Assembly (NCBI RefSeq): GCF_900172375.1
Contig: NZ_FWFS01000002.1
Span: forward strand, 186,001-250,000
Length of the DNA stretch: 64,000 bases
Origin: Aquimixticola soesokkakensis
GTDB lineage: Bacteria > Pseudomonadota > Alphaproteobacteria > Rhodobacterales > Rhodobacteraceae
Direction of reading: 5' to 3'
The translations under genes and the position numbers were made by a program. Shown piece after piece: positions 25,784 to 34,855 of the stretch (position 1 is its first letter; each line of letters starts with the position of its first letter). The notes under the pieces are model-generated. The model had not been told where the DNA came from. It saw nothing but the letters and a program-made list of their open reading frames with translations, and searched no databases.

Positions 25784-26268
25784 GTTGCGGCTCCTTGGGC
25801 GTTTGGGGCGGGCGCGGCGATCCCGTGGATCAGGGCGCCGATGACGGCCAGCGCGCCACCCAAAACGATGGGCAGGGACGCGATCCACATGCCGATTTGC
25901 AAAATGGCCGAGGTTTCGCCAAAGCGCACCTGTTGCCACAGCAAATCCCAGCCGTGGCGTGTCACAATGGCAAAAAGCACGGCCGCGGCCAGCGCGGGGA
26001 TCAGATCCAGCACGCGGCGCAGACGGCGGCTTTGGGCAAGGTCGCTCACAATGGTGACGCGCGGATGTTGGCCGTTGCGAAAGCCCGCCGCCAGCCCCAG
26101 CCAGATCGTCCAGATGAAAAAGAAACGCGACAATTCTTCGGTCCAGGGCAGGGAGTTGCCAAGCAGCCGCGACCCGACTTGCAACCCGATCAGGCAGACC
26201 ATGCCGAGCACGGCGATCAGCAGAATGACATCCACCAGTCGCCAGAGCGCTTTGTCAATTAAGGGCAT
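25780..26268 (-). CDS. TRAP transporter small permease, DctQ type (first TRAP system)
   Basis: This 162-residue membrane protein has four predicted helices, and LPWTEELSRFFFIWTIWLG (about 40-58) is the DctQ hallmark. The ATG at 26268 follows GGAG; the reading to 26334 is longer than needed. It pairs with the large permease immediately downstream. Confidence 0.92.
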   Translation of the reverse strand: MPLIDKALWRLVDVILLIAVLGMVCLIGLQVGSRLLGNSLPWTEELSRFFFIWTIWLGLAAGFRNGQHPRVTIVSDLAQSRRLRRVLDLIPALAAAVLFAIVTRHGWDLLWQQVRFGETSAILQIGMWIASLPIVLGGALAVIGALIHGIAAPAPNAQGAAT

Positions 26269-26308
26269 ATTTTTCTCCGCGCGTAGAAAGTTGAAAAGGC
26301 ACAAGAGG

Positions 26309-26336
26309 GGTTGTGCCACCCTTTGGCGGCACAACC
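26309..26336 (-). terminator. Intercistronic hairpin between TRAP binding protein and small permease
   Basis: On the minus strand, arms of 12 bases (26336-26325 and 26320-26309) pair with one G-U around the loop AAAG. No T-run follows. It sits directly after the binding-protein gene, the position expected for message stabilisation or attenuation. Confidence 0.75.
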
Positions 26337-26367
26337 GTCAATTCATTTGTGCAGGGGCGCTGTCGCG

Positions 26368-27387
26368 TCAGTTTTGTGCCGTGAAGGCGATGCTCATTTG
26401 CATGAAATCCGCGCCGATCTGATCCTCGAACTGGGGATAGATGCCGCGCGCGATCTCTTGCACCTTGGCCAATTCGCCCTCGGCAAAACGGTTGACCTGC
26501 ATACCCTGCGCTTCGAGTTGTGCAATGATTTCGGCCTCTTGTGCAATTTCCTGCGCATCGTGTTCAAGGATCATCTCATCGGCGGCGGCCTGCACGGCGG
26601 CGTGGAACTCTTGGGGGATTTTGTCCCAAGCCGCGTCCGAAAGCGCCAAAAGGAAGCTGTCGGCAAGGTGCTGGGTCATGTTCAAATGGCCCTGCACTTC
26701 GTAAAAGCGGTTGTTGAGCGGCACTTCGACGGGGTTTTCCTGACCGTCGATCGCTTTGAGTTGCAGCGCCGAATAGACCTCGGAAAAGGCCATCGGCGTG
26801 GGGTTCGCGCCAAGCGCATCAAACAAGGAGACAAACAGCGGATTGTTGGGGGTGCGCAATGTCAGCCCGTCAAAATCGGCGGCCGTCGTGATCGCGGTGT
26901 CCCGGCTGGTCACGTTGCGAAAAGTGCGCAGGAAAAACCCGAGGCCGTGGATGTCGAAGCGTTCGAGCGATGCCAACAGGTCCTCTCCCGGCTCTCCGGA
27001 CAGATATCCCTGCAACTGGTCGTAATCGGCAAAGAGATAGGGCAGCGAAATCGCGTTCATTTTGGGTTCGAAACTGGCGTAAACCGAGCTGGCAAGGATC
27101 AGCCCGTCCAGCGCGCCCGATCCAAGTTGGTTGACGGCGGCATTTTGGTCTTTGCCAAACAGAATGCCATCGGGAAAGACCTGAAAGCTGACTTCGCCGT
27201 CGGTTTTTTCGCTCACGAGCGCGGCAAATCGGCTGGCGGCCTGACCGACAGAACTGTCGGCCGGATCGGGCACCGCAAGGCGCAGCTGGGTTGCGGCCTG
27301 CGCTGCGGGCGCGGCCAAAAGCGTGGCGGCTGTGGCAAATGCGACAGCGCTTTGCACAAGCGTGCGGCGGGTGATGAAATGGGTCAT
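26368..27387 (-). CDS. TRAP transporter solute-binding protein, DctP type (first TRAP system)
   Basis: This 339-residue periplasmic binding protein begins ITRRTLVQSAVAFATAATLL and has a signal peptide ending at APAAQAAT. The pattern around KTDGEVSFQVFPDGILFGKD and FDGLTLRTPNNPLFVSLFDA, where Arg contacts the ligand carboxylate in DctP proteins, is present. The ATG at 27387 follows GGAGGAGA. It captures the substrate for the DctQM permease downstream. Carboxylate specificity is a family property; the exact acid is inferred from gluconokinase. Confidence 0.93.
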   Translation of the reverse strand: MTHFITRRTLVQSAVAFATAATLLAAPAAQAATQLRLAVPDPADSSVGQAASRFAALVSEKTDGEVSFQVFPDGILFGKDQNAAVNQLGSGALDGLILASSVYASFEPKMNAISLPYLFADYDQLQGYLSGEPGEDLLASLERFDIHGLGFFLRTFRNVTSRDTAITTAADFDGLTLRTPNNPLFVSLFDALGANPTPMAFSEVYSALQLKAIDGQENPVEVPLNNRFYEVQGHLNMTQHLADSFLLALSDAAWDKIPQEFHAAVQAAADEMILEHDAQEIAQEAEIIAQLEAQGMQVNRFAEGELAKVQEIARGIYPQFEDQIGADFMQMSIAFTAQN

Positions 27388-27413
27388 TCGGGTCTCCTCC
27401 CAGTTTGACGGTT

Positions 27414-28328
27414 TCAAAGTTTTCGGGGCAGCGCGACCTCTTTGGATGGCGGGGTCGCGTTGCGGCGTTCCAGTTCGAGAAGCAGCGCACTGTGGTCCAG
27501 ATCCGCACCGCCATGGGCCACGAGGTCGCTAAAAAGCGCATCGGCCTGTGTCAATAGCGGCAGCTCCAGCCCAAGGGCTTGCGCAACATCCAGCGCTGCC
27601 TGCGTGTCCTTGACCTGATATTTTGCAGGGCCTCCGGGGGTGAAATCCCCCGCGATCATCCGCGCGCCGTGTTGTTCGAGGATGCGCGAGTTGGCAAAGC
27701 CGCCCATGAGGGCCGCGCGCACCCTGGCCGGATCGGCACCACCGGATTTGGCAAGGAACAGCGCCTCGGACACAGCGGCGATGGTCGATGCGACGAGCAT
27801 CTGGTTGGCCAGTTTGCACAGCGCGCCGCTGCCGTGCGGGCCGATGTGGGTGACGGTGCCCAGGGCCGACAACACGGGGGTGACGGCGGCCACGTCGTCT
27901 TGGGTGCCGCCGGCCATGATCGACAGGCTGGCCTCCTGTGCGCCTTTGGTGCCGCCCGACACCGGCGCATCGATCCAGCGCAGGCCAAGGCTGCGCGCGC
28001 GCCGCGCCATGTCGCAGGCCTCCTCATGCCCGATGGAGGACATGACCACCAAAATCGCACCGGCGCGCATCGAAGCGGCGACGCCCTTGTCGCCAAACAG
28101 AACCGCCTCGCAGACGGGTCCGCTGGAGAGCATCACCACAACAATGTCCGCCAGGGCAACTGCCTGCGCGGGGGTTTCGCAAACCTGCGTCCCGCCGCCA
28201 ATGGCATGGGCCTTGCGCGCATCGCGGTTCCACAGGCGCAGATGATGCCCCGCGCGCGCCAGATTGACCGCCATCGGCGCGCCCATCAGGCCCGTTCCCA
28301 GCACGGCAATGGTGCGCGGCGCGCTCAT
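27414..28328 (-). CDS. NAD(P)-dependent beta-hydroxyacid dehydrogenase (3-hydroxyisobutyrate/tartronate-semialdehyde reductase type)
   Basis: This 304-residue enzyme has the Rossmann motif IAVLGTGLMGAPMAVNLARA at its N-terminus, DAPVSGGTKGAQEASLSIM (the substrate-binding consensus), and the catalytic Lys in GALCKLANQMLVAS. Such enzymes interconvert 3-hydroxy acids and semialdehydes. Its start overlaps the stop of the monooxygenase-like gene (ATGA). In a TRAP-gluconokinase operon it probably acts on a sugar acid or a breakdown product, but the subfamily cannot be fixed by eye. Confidence 0.88.
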   Translation of the reverse strand: MSAPRTIAVLGTGLMGAPMAVNLARAGHHLRLWNRDARKAHAIGGGTQVCETPAQAVALADIVVVMLSSGPVCEAVLFGDKGVAASMRAGAILVVMSSIGHEEACDMARRARSLGLRWIDAPVSGGTKGAQEASLSIMAGGTQDDVAAVTPVLSALGTVTHIGPHGSGALCKLANQMLVASTIAAVSEALFLAKSGGADPARVRAALMGGFANSRILEQHGARMIAGDFTPGGPAKYQVKDTQAALDVAQALGLELPLLTQADALFSDLVAHGGADLDHSALLLELERRNATPPSKEVALPRKL

Positions 28329-28618
28329 GGCACGCGCCGCTCGAACTGGCGGACGGGCAATTCGGTGCACAGCGCGAGCGCCTGACGAAACGCGGCCAGG
28401 TGGGGGGTCTGAAGATGCGCCTCGAAGGCCGCGCGGTCGGTGTAGACCTCGTAGAACATCACGCGGATCGGCGTGGCGCTGTCATCGACAATGACATCGA
28501 ATTGCAGGCATCCGGCCTCTGTTGCCACCGACGCCTCGGCGTCCGCCCGCGCGGCGTCCAGAAACGCCGCCTGATTGTCGGGGGTGACGTGGAATTCCGG
28601 GAGAACTACGTAGCTCAT
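28325..28618 (-). CDS. Antibiotic biosynthesis monooxygenase (ABM)-domain protein
   Basis: This 97-residue protein has a single ferredoxin-like ABM domain of the YgiN/LsrG type. It has EFHVTPDNQAAFLDAARADA near the start, CLQFDVIVDD, FYEVYTDRAAFEAHLQTPH and ends with a basic tail. It overlaps both neighbours by four bases. Members are cofactor-free monooxygenases, or isomerases such as LsrG acting on a phospho-keto sugar. Given the sugar-acid context, an isomerase-like role is as likely as oxygenation. Confidence 0.85.
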   Translation of the reverse strand: MSYVVLPEFHVTPDNQAAFLDAARADAEASVATEAGCLQFDVIVDDSATPIRVMFYEVYTDRAAFEAHLQTPHLAAFRQALALCTELPVRQFERRVP

Positions 28619-29985
28619 GCGTCGGCCCTTTCGCGTAGGGGCGCTGCCGGGCCCATGGTGCGCACCTGTTCGCGGCGCAGATCGACCACATCGAGATCGT
28701 CCGTGAATTCGACATCCGACATTTTCACGATCTGGTCGCGCTTGATGTTGTTTTTAAGTTTGACGTGATGGGCCAGCCCCATCGGCAGCGCGTCCACGGC
28801 GGTGGAATGTCTGGCCGAAACGGATTTCGCCCAAGTGGCAAAGCCGCCCTCGCCATCCAGAAATTCGCCCGCCTTGAGATCGCTTTTCGCCGTGGCGACC
28901 GCATCGGCGTGGAACAGTTTCGAGGTGCCCGTCGGCTCGTGGCGCAACACGGCGGACATGACGGAGACGGAGGTTTCCAGGCCGATCAGGTGAAAGGGGC
29001 GCCACATCGACCCGTACCAGCCCGATTTATCCGTCAGCAGCCCGTATTGCTCGAAGCAGTTCTTGGTGTATTCATCGGGGGCCTTGAAGGTCACGAACAT
29101 GCCGTAGCGGATGTTGTTCATCACCTCGCGCCCGTCGGGTTCCTGAGAGGCGGCAATGTCGATCATATTGCTGCGTTCCAGCCGCCCGCCGTCGGACTGC
29201 GGTTTGAACACCTGTGCAAGGTCGTGCAGACCGGTGGGCGGAAAGGCCAGACCGTTGTCGGAGCAATCGAGGCCGGTGGCATTGGCGACGGCGGCCATTT
29301 CGATGGCGGCTTTGGTGCCATCGGTGAAAGAGTTGTACATCTTGGGGTTAAAGTCGCCCTTGGCGACGAATTCCTCGGACCAACCGAAATAGCCCCAGAC
29401 CGTATCGGGCGTGGAATAGCGGTATTCCGGCTGGAAATTCATACCCTTGCCGGCGGAAACCAGTTCGAAACCGCAGGAGCGGACCCAATCGACAAGCTCG
29501 CACATGAAGGCGGGCTGGTCGCCATAGGCCATGGAGTAGATCAGGCCTTTTTCGCGGGCCATTTTGCCCAGAAGCGGACCGCACATCACGTCGGCTTCGA
29601 CGTTGACCATGACGATGTGTTTCATGCCCTCGATCGCCATCAACGCGTGGCGGGTGCCTGCAATCGGGTGGCCGGTGGCCTCGATCACGCATTCGATCCC
29701 GTCGAAATCGCACAGCGCCTTGGCGTCATCGGTGACAAAGGTGCGCCCCGTATCCATCGCGTTGCCAAAGGAGGTGGCGCTGTATTCATCGGGCTGCCAG
29801 CCGGTGCGTGCCAGCGAACCGCGGGCCTTGCCTGCGTCGAGATCGGCCACGGCGACGATGTGATAACCGGGGATTTTGCGCGCCTGTGCAAGGACCATCG
29901 AGCCGAATTTGCCAGCGCCGATCAGGCCGACGCGAATGGGGCGACCGTTGGCGGCGCGCTCTGCGAGCATGGAATGAAGGTTCAT
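28615..29985 (-). CDS. NAD(P)-dependent oxidoreductase, COG4091 type (homoserine-dehydrogenase-like with SAF domain)
   Basis: This 456-residue protein has an N-terminal Rossmann domain (RVGLIGAGKFGSMVLAQA, about 18-35), a long middle with IEATGHPIAGTRHALMAIEG and MVNVEADVMCGPLLG, and a C-terminal SAF-like part. It resembles the predicted homoserine-dehydrogenase-like group (COG4091), which appears in several sugar-acid clusters but has no firmly known reaction here. The ATG at 29985 follows GGAGACAGGACG. It is the first gene of the seven-gene TRAP operon and is tied to the next gene by an ATGA overlap. Confidence 0.8.
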   Translation of the reverse strand: MNLHSMLAERAANGRPIRVGLIGAGKFGSMVLAQARKIPGYHIVAVADLDAGKARGSLARTGWQPDEYSATSFGNAMDTGRTFVTDDAKALCDFDGIECVIEATGHPIAGTRHALMAIEGMKHIVMVNVEADVMCGPLLGKMAREKGLIYSMAYGDQPAFMCELVDWVRSCGFELVSAGKGMNFQPEYRYSTPDTVWGYFGWSEEFVAKGDFNPKMYNSFTDGTKAAIEMAAVANATGLDCSDNGLAFPPTGLHDLAQVFKPQSDGGRLERSNMIDIAASQEPDGREVMNNIRYGMFVTFKAPDEYTKNCFEQYGLLTDKSGWYGSMWRPFHLIGLETSVSVMSAVLRHEPTGTSKLFHADAVATAKSDLKAGEFLDGEGGFATWAKSVSARHSTAVDALPMGLAHHVKLKNNIKRDQIVKMSDVEFTDDLDVVDLRREQVRTMGPAAPLRERADA

Positions 29986-30208
29986 CGTCCTGTCTCCGTC
30001 TGTGTAGGGCAGACCCTGCGGGGCCTGCGGGCTATGTCTGGCGGGAAAGGGGCCACGCGTCCCTGTTGGCCCATAGGCCATCAGGCGCTGCGGCGCGTTC
30101 TCCTCCCCTCACGGATGGCGCAGGGCCATTCGCTGCTCATAGGGTTGCTGATCGCGCCGCGCAGAACAATTTAACTTTTCTGCTTTTTGATTTAGTTAAA
30201 CTACACAA

Positions 30209-31114
30209 TCAAGACAGGCTTGCCGCCTCGCTTTCGCTTTGCCACAGGGCGGCTTCGCCTTTGACCCAATCGATGAATTTGCGCACCCGGCTGCGGCGCA
30301 TATGGGTGTGGGGGCAGACAAGCCATTGCGTGGAAATCAGCATCTCTGGCGCGCCACGTACCGGCACCACCAACCGGCGGTCGCGCAGTTCCTGCCCCAT
30401 CATCAGATTGCTTTCCAAGGCCACGCCCATGCCCAGAACAGCCGCGTCCACGGCCATATGCGAGCGGTCGAACAAGAGGTGATGCTTGAGCGCGGTGTCG
30501 CGCAGGTCAAAATGGGTAAACCATTGTTCCCACTGGATTTGTGCCTTTACAGATCGGATCATGCGAAAGGTGAGCAAATCGGCCGGCTCCAGCGAGAACG
30601 GGTCGGCAAGTTTGGGCGAGCACACCGGCATAAAACGTTCGACGGCCAGCGGTTCGACATGCAATCCGGCCCAGCGACCGGTGCCGTGCCGGATGTCGAG
30701 ATCCACGTGGTCGCGGTTGAAATCCGTGGGTTCATTCGTGCCGTCGAGCCGCAGGTCGATGTCGGGATTGGCCTCCAGAAACTGCGGCAATCGCGGCAGC
30801 AGCCATTTCGTCGAGACGGTGGGTGTGGTGCGAATGGTCAGCCGCGTTGCGGTTTTGCTGCCCTGCATCAATTGCGTCGCGGAAATGATGGTTTCAACCT
30901 GATCCGCGATCAGTTCGAAGAACCGCTCGCCCGCTTCGGTCAGGCGAATGCGCCGCCCCACACGCACCACCAAAGCGGTGCCGATCTGTTCCTCCAGCGC
31001 GCGGATTTGCTGGGTGACGGCGGAGGGCGTGACATTCAACTGCTCGGCAGCGGCCGACACAGAGTTCAGCGTCGCCACCTGATGGAAAACGGAAATCGCG
31101 CGAAACGGGGTCAT
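30209..31114 (-). CDS. LysR-family transcriptional regulator, GcvA-like
   Basis: This 301-residue regulator of the GcvA subgroup has an N-terminal winged helix (FHQVATLNSVSAAAEQLNVT, then PSAVTQQIRALEEQ) and the effector domain with VDLDIRHGTGRW and VALESNLMMGQEL. The ATG at 31114 has GAGG six bases upstream. It sits upstream of the TRAP operon on the same strand, with about 220 bases between. A TATAAT at 31179-31174 is a candidate -10 for its own promoter. It probably controls the TRAP operon, but a link to the hydrolase upstream is also possible. Confidence 0.9.
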   Translation of the reverse strand: MTPFRAISVFHQVATLNSVSAAAEQLNVTPSAVTQQIRALEEQIGTALVVRVGRRIRLTEAGERFFELIADQVETIISATQLMQGSKTATRLTIRTTPTVSTKWLLPRLPQFLEANPDIDLRLDGTNEPTDFNRDHVDLDIRHGTGRWAGLHVEPLAVERFMPVCSPKLADPFSLEPADLLTFRMIRSVKAQIQWEQWFTHFDLRDTALKHHLLFDRSHMAVDAAVLGMGVALESNLMMGQELRDRRLVVPVRGAPEMLISTQWLVCPHTHMRRSRVRKFIDWVKGEAALWQSESEAASLS

Positions 31115-31272
31115 GGGCACCTCTGGCTGACGGATGACATCTGCGCAGAGTATAAAATTTCTAAGGAGAATAAATTATATTTTAGTCAGGCTACAGCTTT
31201 TGCCGGTCCTGCGCCTGCCTTGCCGCCGCGCGACATGGAACAAACGTCTGGGGTAAACGGGCGTGACAAACA

Positions 31273-31306
31273 GGGCGGGGCCGCAGGCGGTGTTGCGGCC
31301 CCGCCC
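31273..31306 (-). terminator. Strong terminator hairpin after the hydrolase gene
   Basis: GGGCGGGGCCGC (31273-31284) and GCGGCCCCGCCC (31295-31306) form a perfect 12-pair stem with a 10-base loop. On the minus strand TGTTTGTC follows. It ends the message of the alpha/beta hydrolase, whose stop is at 31312. Confidence 0.8.
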
Positions 31307-31311
31307 CTCAA

Positions 31312-32688
31312 TCACAAGAAACGGCCTTGGGCGCCAAGCCAGCCATCCACGTGGTCAAACAGGGTTTTCACCGTGTCCCCAAATTCGCCCGGGGTCTCTT
31401 CGCAGGGTGCGCAGGGCGTGTAGACATGGGTCGCCCCCTCGACAAAGGCGATGGATTTATCTTCGCTGGCGGCATGTTCATAGATCATTTCCGCCGAGAT
31501 ATATTCCCAGCCCGCCGTCATCCCCATCGACAACATCGGCACGGTGATGCCTTCGGCATTGCCAATCGGTGTGGTGATGCTTGAGTGCCAATCCACCCCC
31601 GTGATGAAGTCCGCGCCATAGGCAAAATCTTCGGTGGTGCGGATCGCGAAAGCGCCCAGATAGCGTTTGACGGTCGATTTCATTGTGCCGTCGATATATT
31701 CGTCGGTGCGCATGTGAGAGCCGCGCGCCACGCGGTCGGTGGGCACGATCATCGTCTCCACGCTGCCGTCGGGATGGATCAACGGCCAGGGTTTCGCGGT
31801 CCGGCCAAGAAGGCTCATATCCTCGGAAAACAGCTTGTTGTTGAAGCCCACGAACATGCCGCCCGGGACGTAGAAGGGTTCGTCATCCGCAAACAACCCA
31901 TGACCCGCTTCGATCAGCTCAAGGCGGTGTTGCAGGGTTTCGATAATGCGGGTGCTGCGCGCCCCGACGGCTTTTTGGAACCGCTCGACGAATTCGGGCG
32001 GATAGGTGGTGGTGCCATCGGCCTTGTAGCCATTGTCGGGGTTGTAGGGGTCGAGCGCGGGGTCGGAAATCATCCCCGTGGCCTCATCGGCCACGCCCGC
32101 ATCCAGGCTGAACAGCGCCATCACGCTCATGCCGTAGTTGGGATCCAGCCACATCACACCATCGGCAGGATCAAGCCCTGCAACCTTGTCGCCCTCGCAT
32201 TTGATCAGCAAAGCGTCGGTCTGGCAGGCCGCAACGCCGTTTTCAGCGATGTTCTGATAGGCCGAAAACAGCCCCGATCCGCCGCTGTGCCCCATCAGAA
32301 CGACCTTTTCGATCCCCTCATGGCCGCGCAGGTAATCGACGCCTTTGCCGACCTCGCTGATCGCCTGATAGATATCAAGGTCGGAATTGCGCCCTGTTTT
32401 GCTGGTCGAATTATTCGCACAGAGCACGCTGTAGCCGCGTTGCGACAATTCGGTGCAGCCCACATGGCTCAAATAGTCGCCCCCCGAGTGCATCAACATG
32501 ATGGCCACGCCGGATTTGGGGCCTTTTTCGGCGGGCTCGTAGAGCACCGCAGGTACGCCCGTCGCAAGATGCACAAAGGTCTGCGTCACAGCCTCTTGTG
32601 CAAAACCGGCAGCGGGCGCGAGCGCCGTCGTGGCCGCAAAACCCGCAACCAGCGCGCGCAGTTTGCGTGTGGATTTCAGTGAAGTCAT
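31312..32688 (-). CDS. Secreted alpha/beta hydrolase
   Basis: This 458-residue hydrolase has a signal peptide ending near AAGFAQE. The nucleophile elbow is VVLMGHSGGSGLF (Ser in GHSGG, around residue 124), the oxyanion region is IMLMHSGGDYLSH, and a His candidate is in EGATHVYTPCAPC. A pair of Cys near the end could form a disulfide. The start follows AGGGAGGAAAAG. It stands alone between its terminator and the PD40 gene. It resembles serine esterases or lipases, with no specific substrate recognisable. The tannase-family protein at the window start is a different fold subgroup. Confidence 0.82.
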   Translation of the reverse strand: MTSLKSTRKLRALVAGFAATTALAPAAGFAQEAVTQTFVHLATGVPAVLYEPAEKGPKSGVAIMLMHSGGDYLSHVGCTELSQRGYSVLCANNSTSKTGRNSDLDIYQAISEVGKGVDYLRGHEGIEKVVLMGHSGGSGLFSAYQNIAENGVAACQTDALLIKCEGDKVAGLDPADGVMWLDPNYGMSVMALFSLDAGVADEATGMISDPALDPYNPDNGYKADGTTTYPPEFVERFQKAVGARSTRIIETLQHRLELIEAGHGLFADDEPFYVPGGMFVGFNNKLFSEDMSLLGRTAKPWPLIHPDGSVETMIVPTDRVARGSHMRTDEYIDGTMKSTVKRYLGAFAIRTTEDFAYGADFITGVDWHSSITTPIGNAEGITVPMLSMGMTAGWEYISAEMIYEHAASEDKSIAFVEGATHVYTPCAPCEETPGEFGDTVKTLFDHVDGWLGAQGRFL

Positions 32689-32812
32689 CTTTTCCTCCCT
32701 AGAGGGCGCTTTCCTTGATCACGGTCCGCACAGCGCCCAAATGCCGACTTCCACAGGCTAGGCAAGATCGGCTTGGCCGCGCCAATCACTCTCTGGCAGA
32801 AGCCATAATTTC

Positions 32813-32824
32813 CCTTACGTAAGG
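32813..32824. promoter_or_regulatory. 12-base palindrome upstream of the secreted hydrolase gene
   Basis: CCTTACGTAAGG is a perfect palindrome about 125 bases before the hydrolase start, in an AT-richer gap (32689-32965) that holds no gene. Near copies of GTTAAG/GTTAGG follow at 32825-32870. It may be an operator; no regulator is assigned. Confidence 0.35.
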
Positions 32825-32965
32825 TTAAGTGACAAAGTTAAGAGGGATATCTTTCAAGAGGTTAGGTGATTTTTTGGCGAAAAACGAAACGGGTGGTCTT
32901 GTTACAGTTTGTTGCAATCGGGGTCCATGGCCGCGCGCGCTGCCACGATGCCCCTCCCGCGCGCG

Positions 32966-34855
32966 CTAGGTCAAAAAGTCGTTGGGGATGAAACAGGGCA
33001 TCGAGTCCTCCCACAGGCTGTCTGTCACCAGCCGCTTGTTGCTGCCGTCGGCCTCCATCACCATGATCTGCCCATAGGGCTGGAAGGTGTAGTCATAGAT
33101 CGCCGCCTCGTCGCGAAAGCCGTATTGCGCGGTGGAATAGGCGATTTTGCCGTCCAGCGTCCAAACCGAATGGGCATCGGTGGCACGGGTCTGGGTGAGC
33201 ACCTTGAAGTCAGACCCATCGGGGCGAATGACGCAGACATGGTAGTCGGCGCGCCCGAATTCGCGGGTAAAGGTGATCCACGCCCCATCGGGTGACCAGC
33301 AGGGCATGTTGTCGATCTGCGTCGTCAGGTCGCGGACCTCTTTGGTCTCCACATCGACGATGCGCAGGCCCATTTTCTTGCCCCAGACGCGGTAGACCAC
33401 GGATTTGCCGTCGGCAGAATAGCTGGGAAAGCCCGCGTGTTGCGCGCCGTCCGTAAGATCTTCCCATGCCGATCCGTCACTTTTGACCCGCATGATTTTC
33501 GCCGTGGCATTGCCGCGCGCGTCGAACCACGGACCAAGGCCGAAGGCGATCCAGTCCCCTTCGGGCGACCAGGTCGGCTGAAACGCCCCCGCCAGACCTT
33601 TCTTGTTCTGGATCGGGTTCAACCCCTTGCCGGTGACATCGAAGACCAGCTTGCGGTTGGAACCGTCGGCGTTGCAGGTGACGATCGAGGAGTTGCCGTT
33701 CTGCTTTTCGGTGATCGCAAGTTTGCCCTGGCGCGAGACGGTGGGAAAGACATCCGTTGAGCGATATTCCCAATCCTTGTCCCACGAAAACAAGGGCTTG
33801 CCCTGCGCGCGCCATGCAAAGTTGACCTTTTCGTAGATCACTTTGGTGCCATCGGGGGACCAGCAGGGCGAGCGCAGCGCGCGAAAGACCGGCGGGGCAC
33901 CGGAGGTGTAATAGAGGCCGGTTTTGGGGCCTTCGTAATTCATCCACGCAAGGTCGGTTTCGCGGATGTTCGTATCCATCCCGACGCCCTTGAGATAATA
34001 GGCAACATCCGTGCCGTTTGGCATGAATTGCGGGCAGATTTTGACACCCGGACCTGTTGTGTGCTCGATCCGGTCTCCGCCGGTTTCGAAATCGACCGAT
34101 ACGATTTGCGAGACTCCGTTGGCGATTTTTTCGGGGCGGCGCGAGAACCAGTTGTGCTCGCGCTCCATTTCGTAAAACACCACCCGTTTGCCATCGGGGG
34201 AAAATTTGGGCGTGCCTTGGGCGTGGTCGTCTTTGAATGAAATCTGGCGAAACCCGCTGCCATCGGCGCGGATCGCGTAAATGCCCAGCACCTGCGTGTG
34301 CTCCCAGCCGTGGCCCTGAAAATGCCCGTGCCATGCGGTGTTGCGATCCGAGGAAAACACCAGCCACTGCCCGTCGGGCGACCAGGAGGGGCGCAGGTAG
34401 CTGTCGGGGCTATCGGCCTGTCCGGCGATGTCGGGTCTGCCTGTCAGGTTGCGCCGCGCGCCGCTGGCAAGGTCGATGACCCAGATATTGGCTTTGAACC
34501 CGTCCGCAGTGGACACAAAGGCCGCCTGCGTCCCGTCGGGCGAAAGCACCAGAATATCCTCCACCGCGGGGGTGGCGACAACGGGGTGCACATCGCTGCC
34601 ATCGGGGCGGCAGCGAAACACATCCGCATTGCCGTCGCCATTGCGCTCGGAGGTGAAGGTGATCCAGGCACCATCGGGCGAAAAGCTGGCGTGATAGTCG
34701 AAATCCGACGCCTCAAACAGCGCGCGCTCGTCGCTGCCATCCGCGTTCGAGATATACAGGATCGAGCTGGACGGGCCGATGCGGTTCATCAGCATCACGC
34801 CCTTCTTGCCGGCACCTGCTTTTTCAATCTGTATCTTTGCATTCTGGGTCATCAT
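32966..34855 (-). CDS. TolB-like PD40 beta-propeller protein
   Basis: This protein of about 629 residues is built from repeated WD40-like PD40 units. SPDG-type turns recur at least seven times (FSPDGAWITF, LSPDGTQAAF, WSPDGQWLVF, FSPDGKRVVF, WSPDGTKVIY, WSPEGDWIAF, WSPDGAWITF), which predicts one or two propellers. No signal peptide is seen, unlike TolB. GGAGG precedes two adjacent ATGs (34855 and 34852), and the second has the better spacing. It is divergent from the second TRAP operon. Propellers of this kind bind or cleave oligosaccharides, for example oligogalacturonate lyase, or act as scaffolds. I see no lyase signature. Confidence 0.82.
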   Translation of the reverse strand: MMTQNAKIQIEKAGAGKKGVMLMNRIGPSSSILYISNADGSDERALFEASDFDYHASFSPDGAWITFTSERNGDGNADVFRCRPDGSDVHPVVATPAVEDILVLSPDGTQAAFVSTADGFKANIWVIDLASGARRNLTGRPDIAGQADSPDSYLRPSWSPDGQWLVFSSDRNTAWHGHFQGHGWEHTQVLGIYAIRADGSGFRQISFKDDHAQGTPKFSPDGKRVVFYEMEREHNWFSRRPEKIANGVSQIVSVDFETGGDRIEHTTGPGVKICPQFMPNGTDVAYYLKGVGMDTNIRETDLAWMNYEGPKTGLYYTSGAPPVFRALRSPCWSPDGTKVIYEKVNFAWRAQGKPLFSWDKDWEYRSTDVFPTVSRQGKLAITEKQNGNSSIVTCNADGSNRKLVFDVTGKGLNPIQNKKGLAGAFQPTWSPEGDWIAFGLGPWFDARGNATAKIMRVKSDGSAWEDLTDGAQHAGFPSYSADGKSVVYRVWGKKMGLRIVDVETKEVRDLTTQIDNMPCWSPDGAWITFTREFGRADYHVCVIRPDGSDFKVLTQTRATDAHSVWTLDGKIAYSTAQYGFRDEAAIYDYTFQPYGQIMVMEADGSNKRLVTDSLWEDSMPCFIPNDFLT

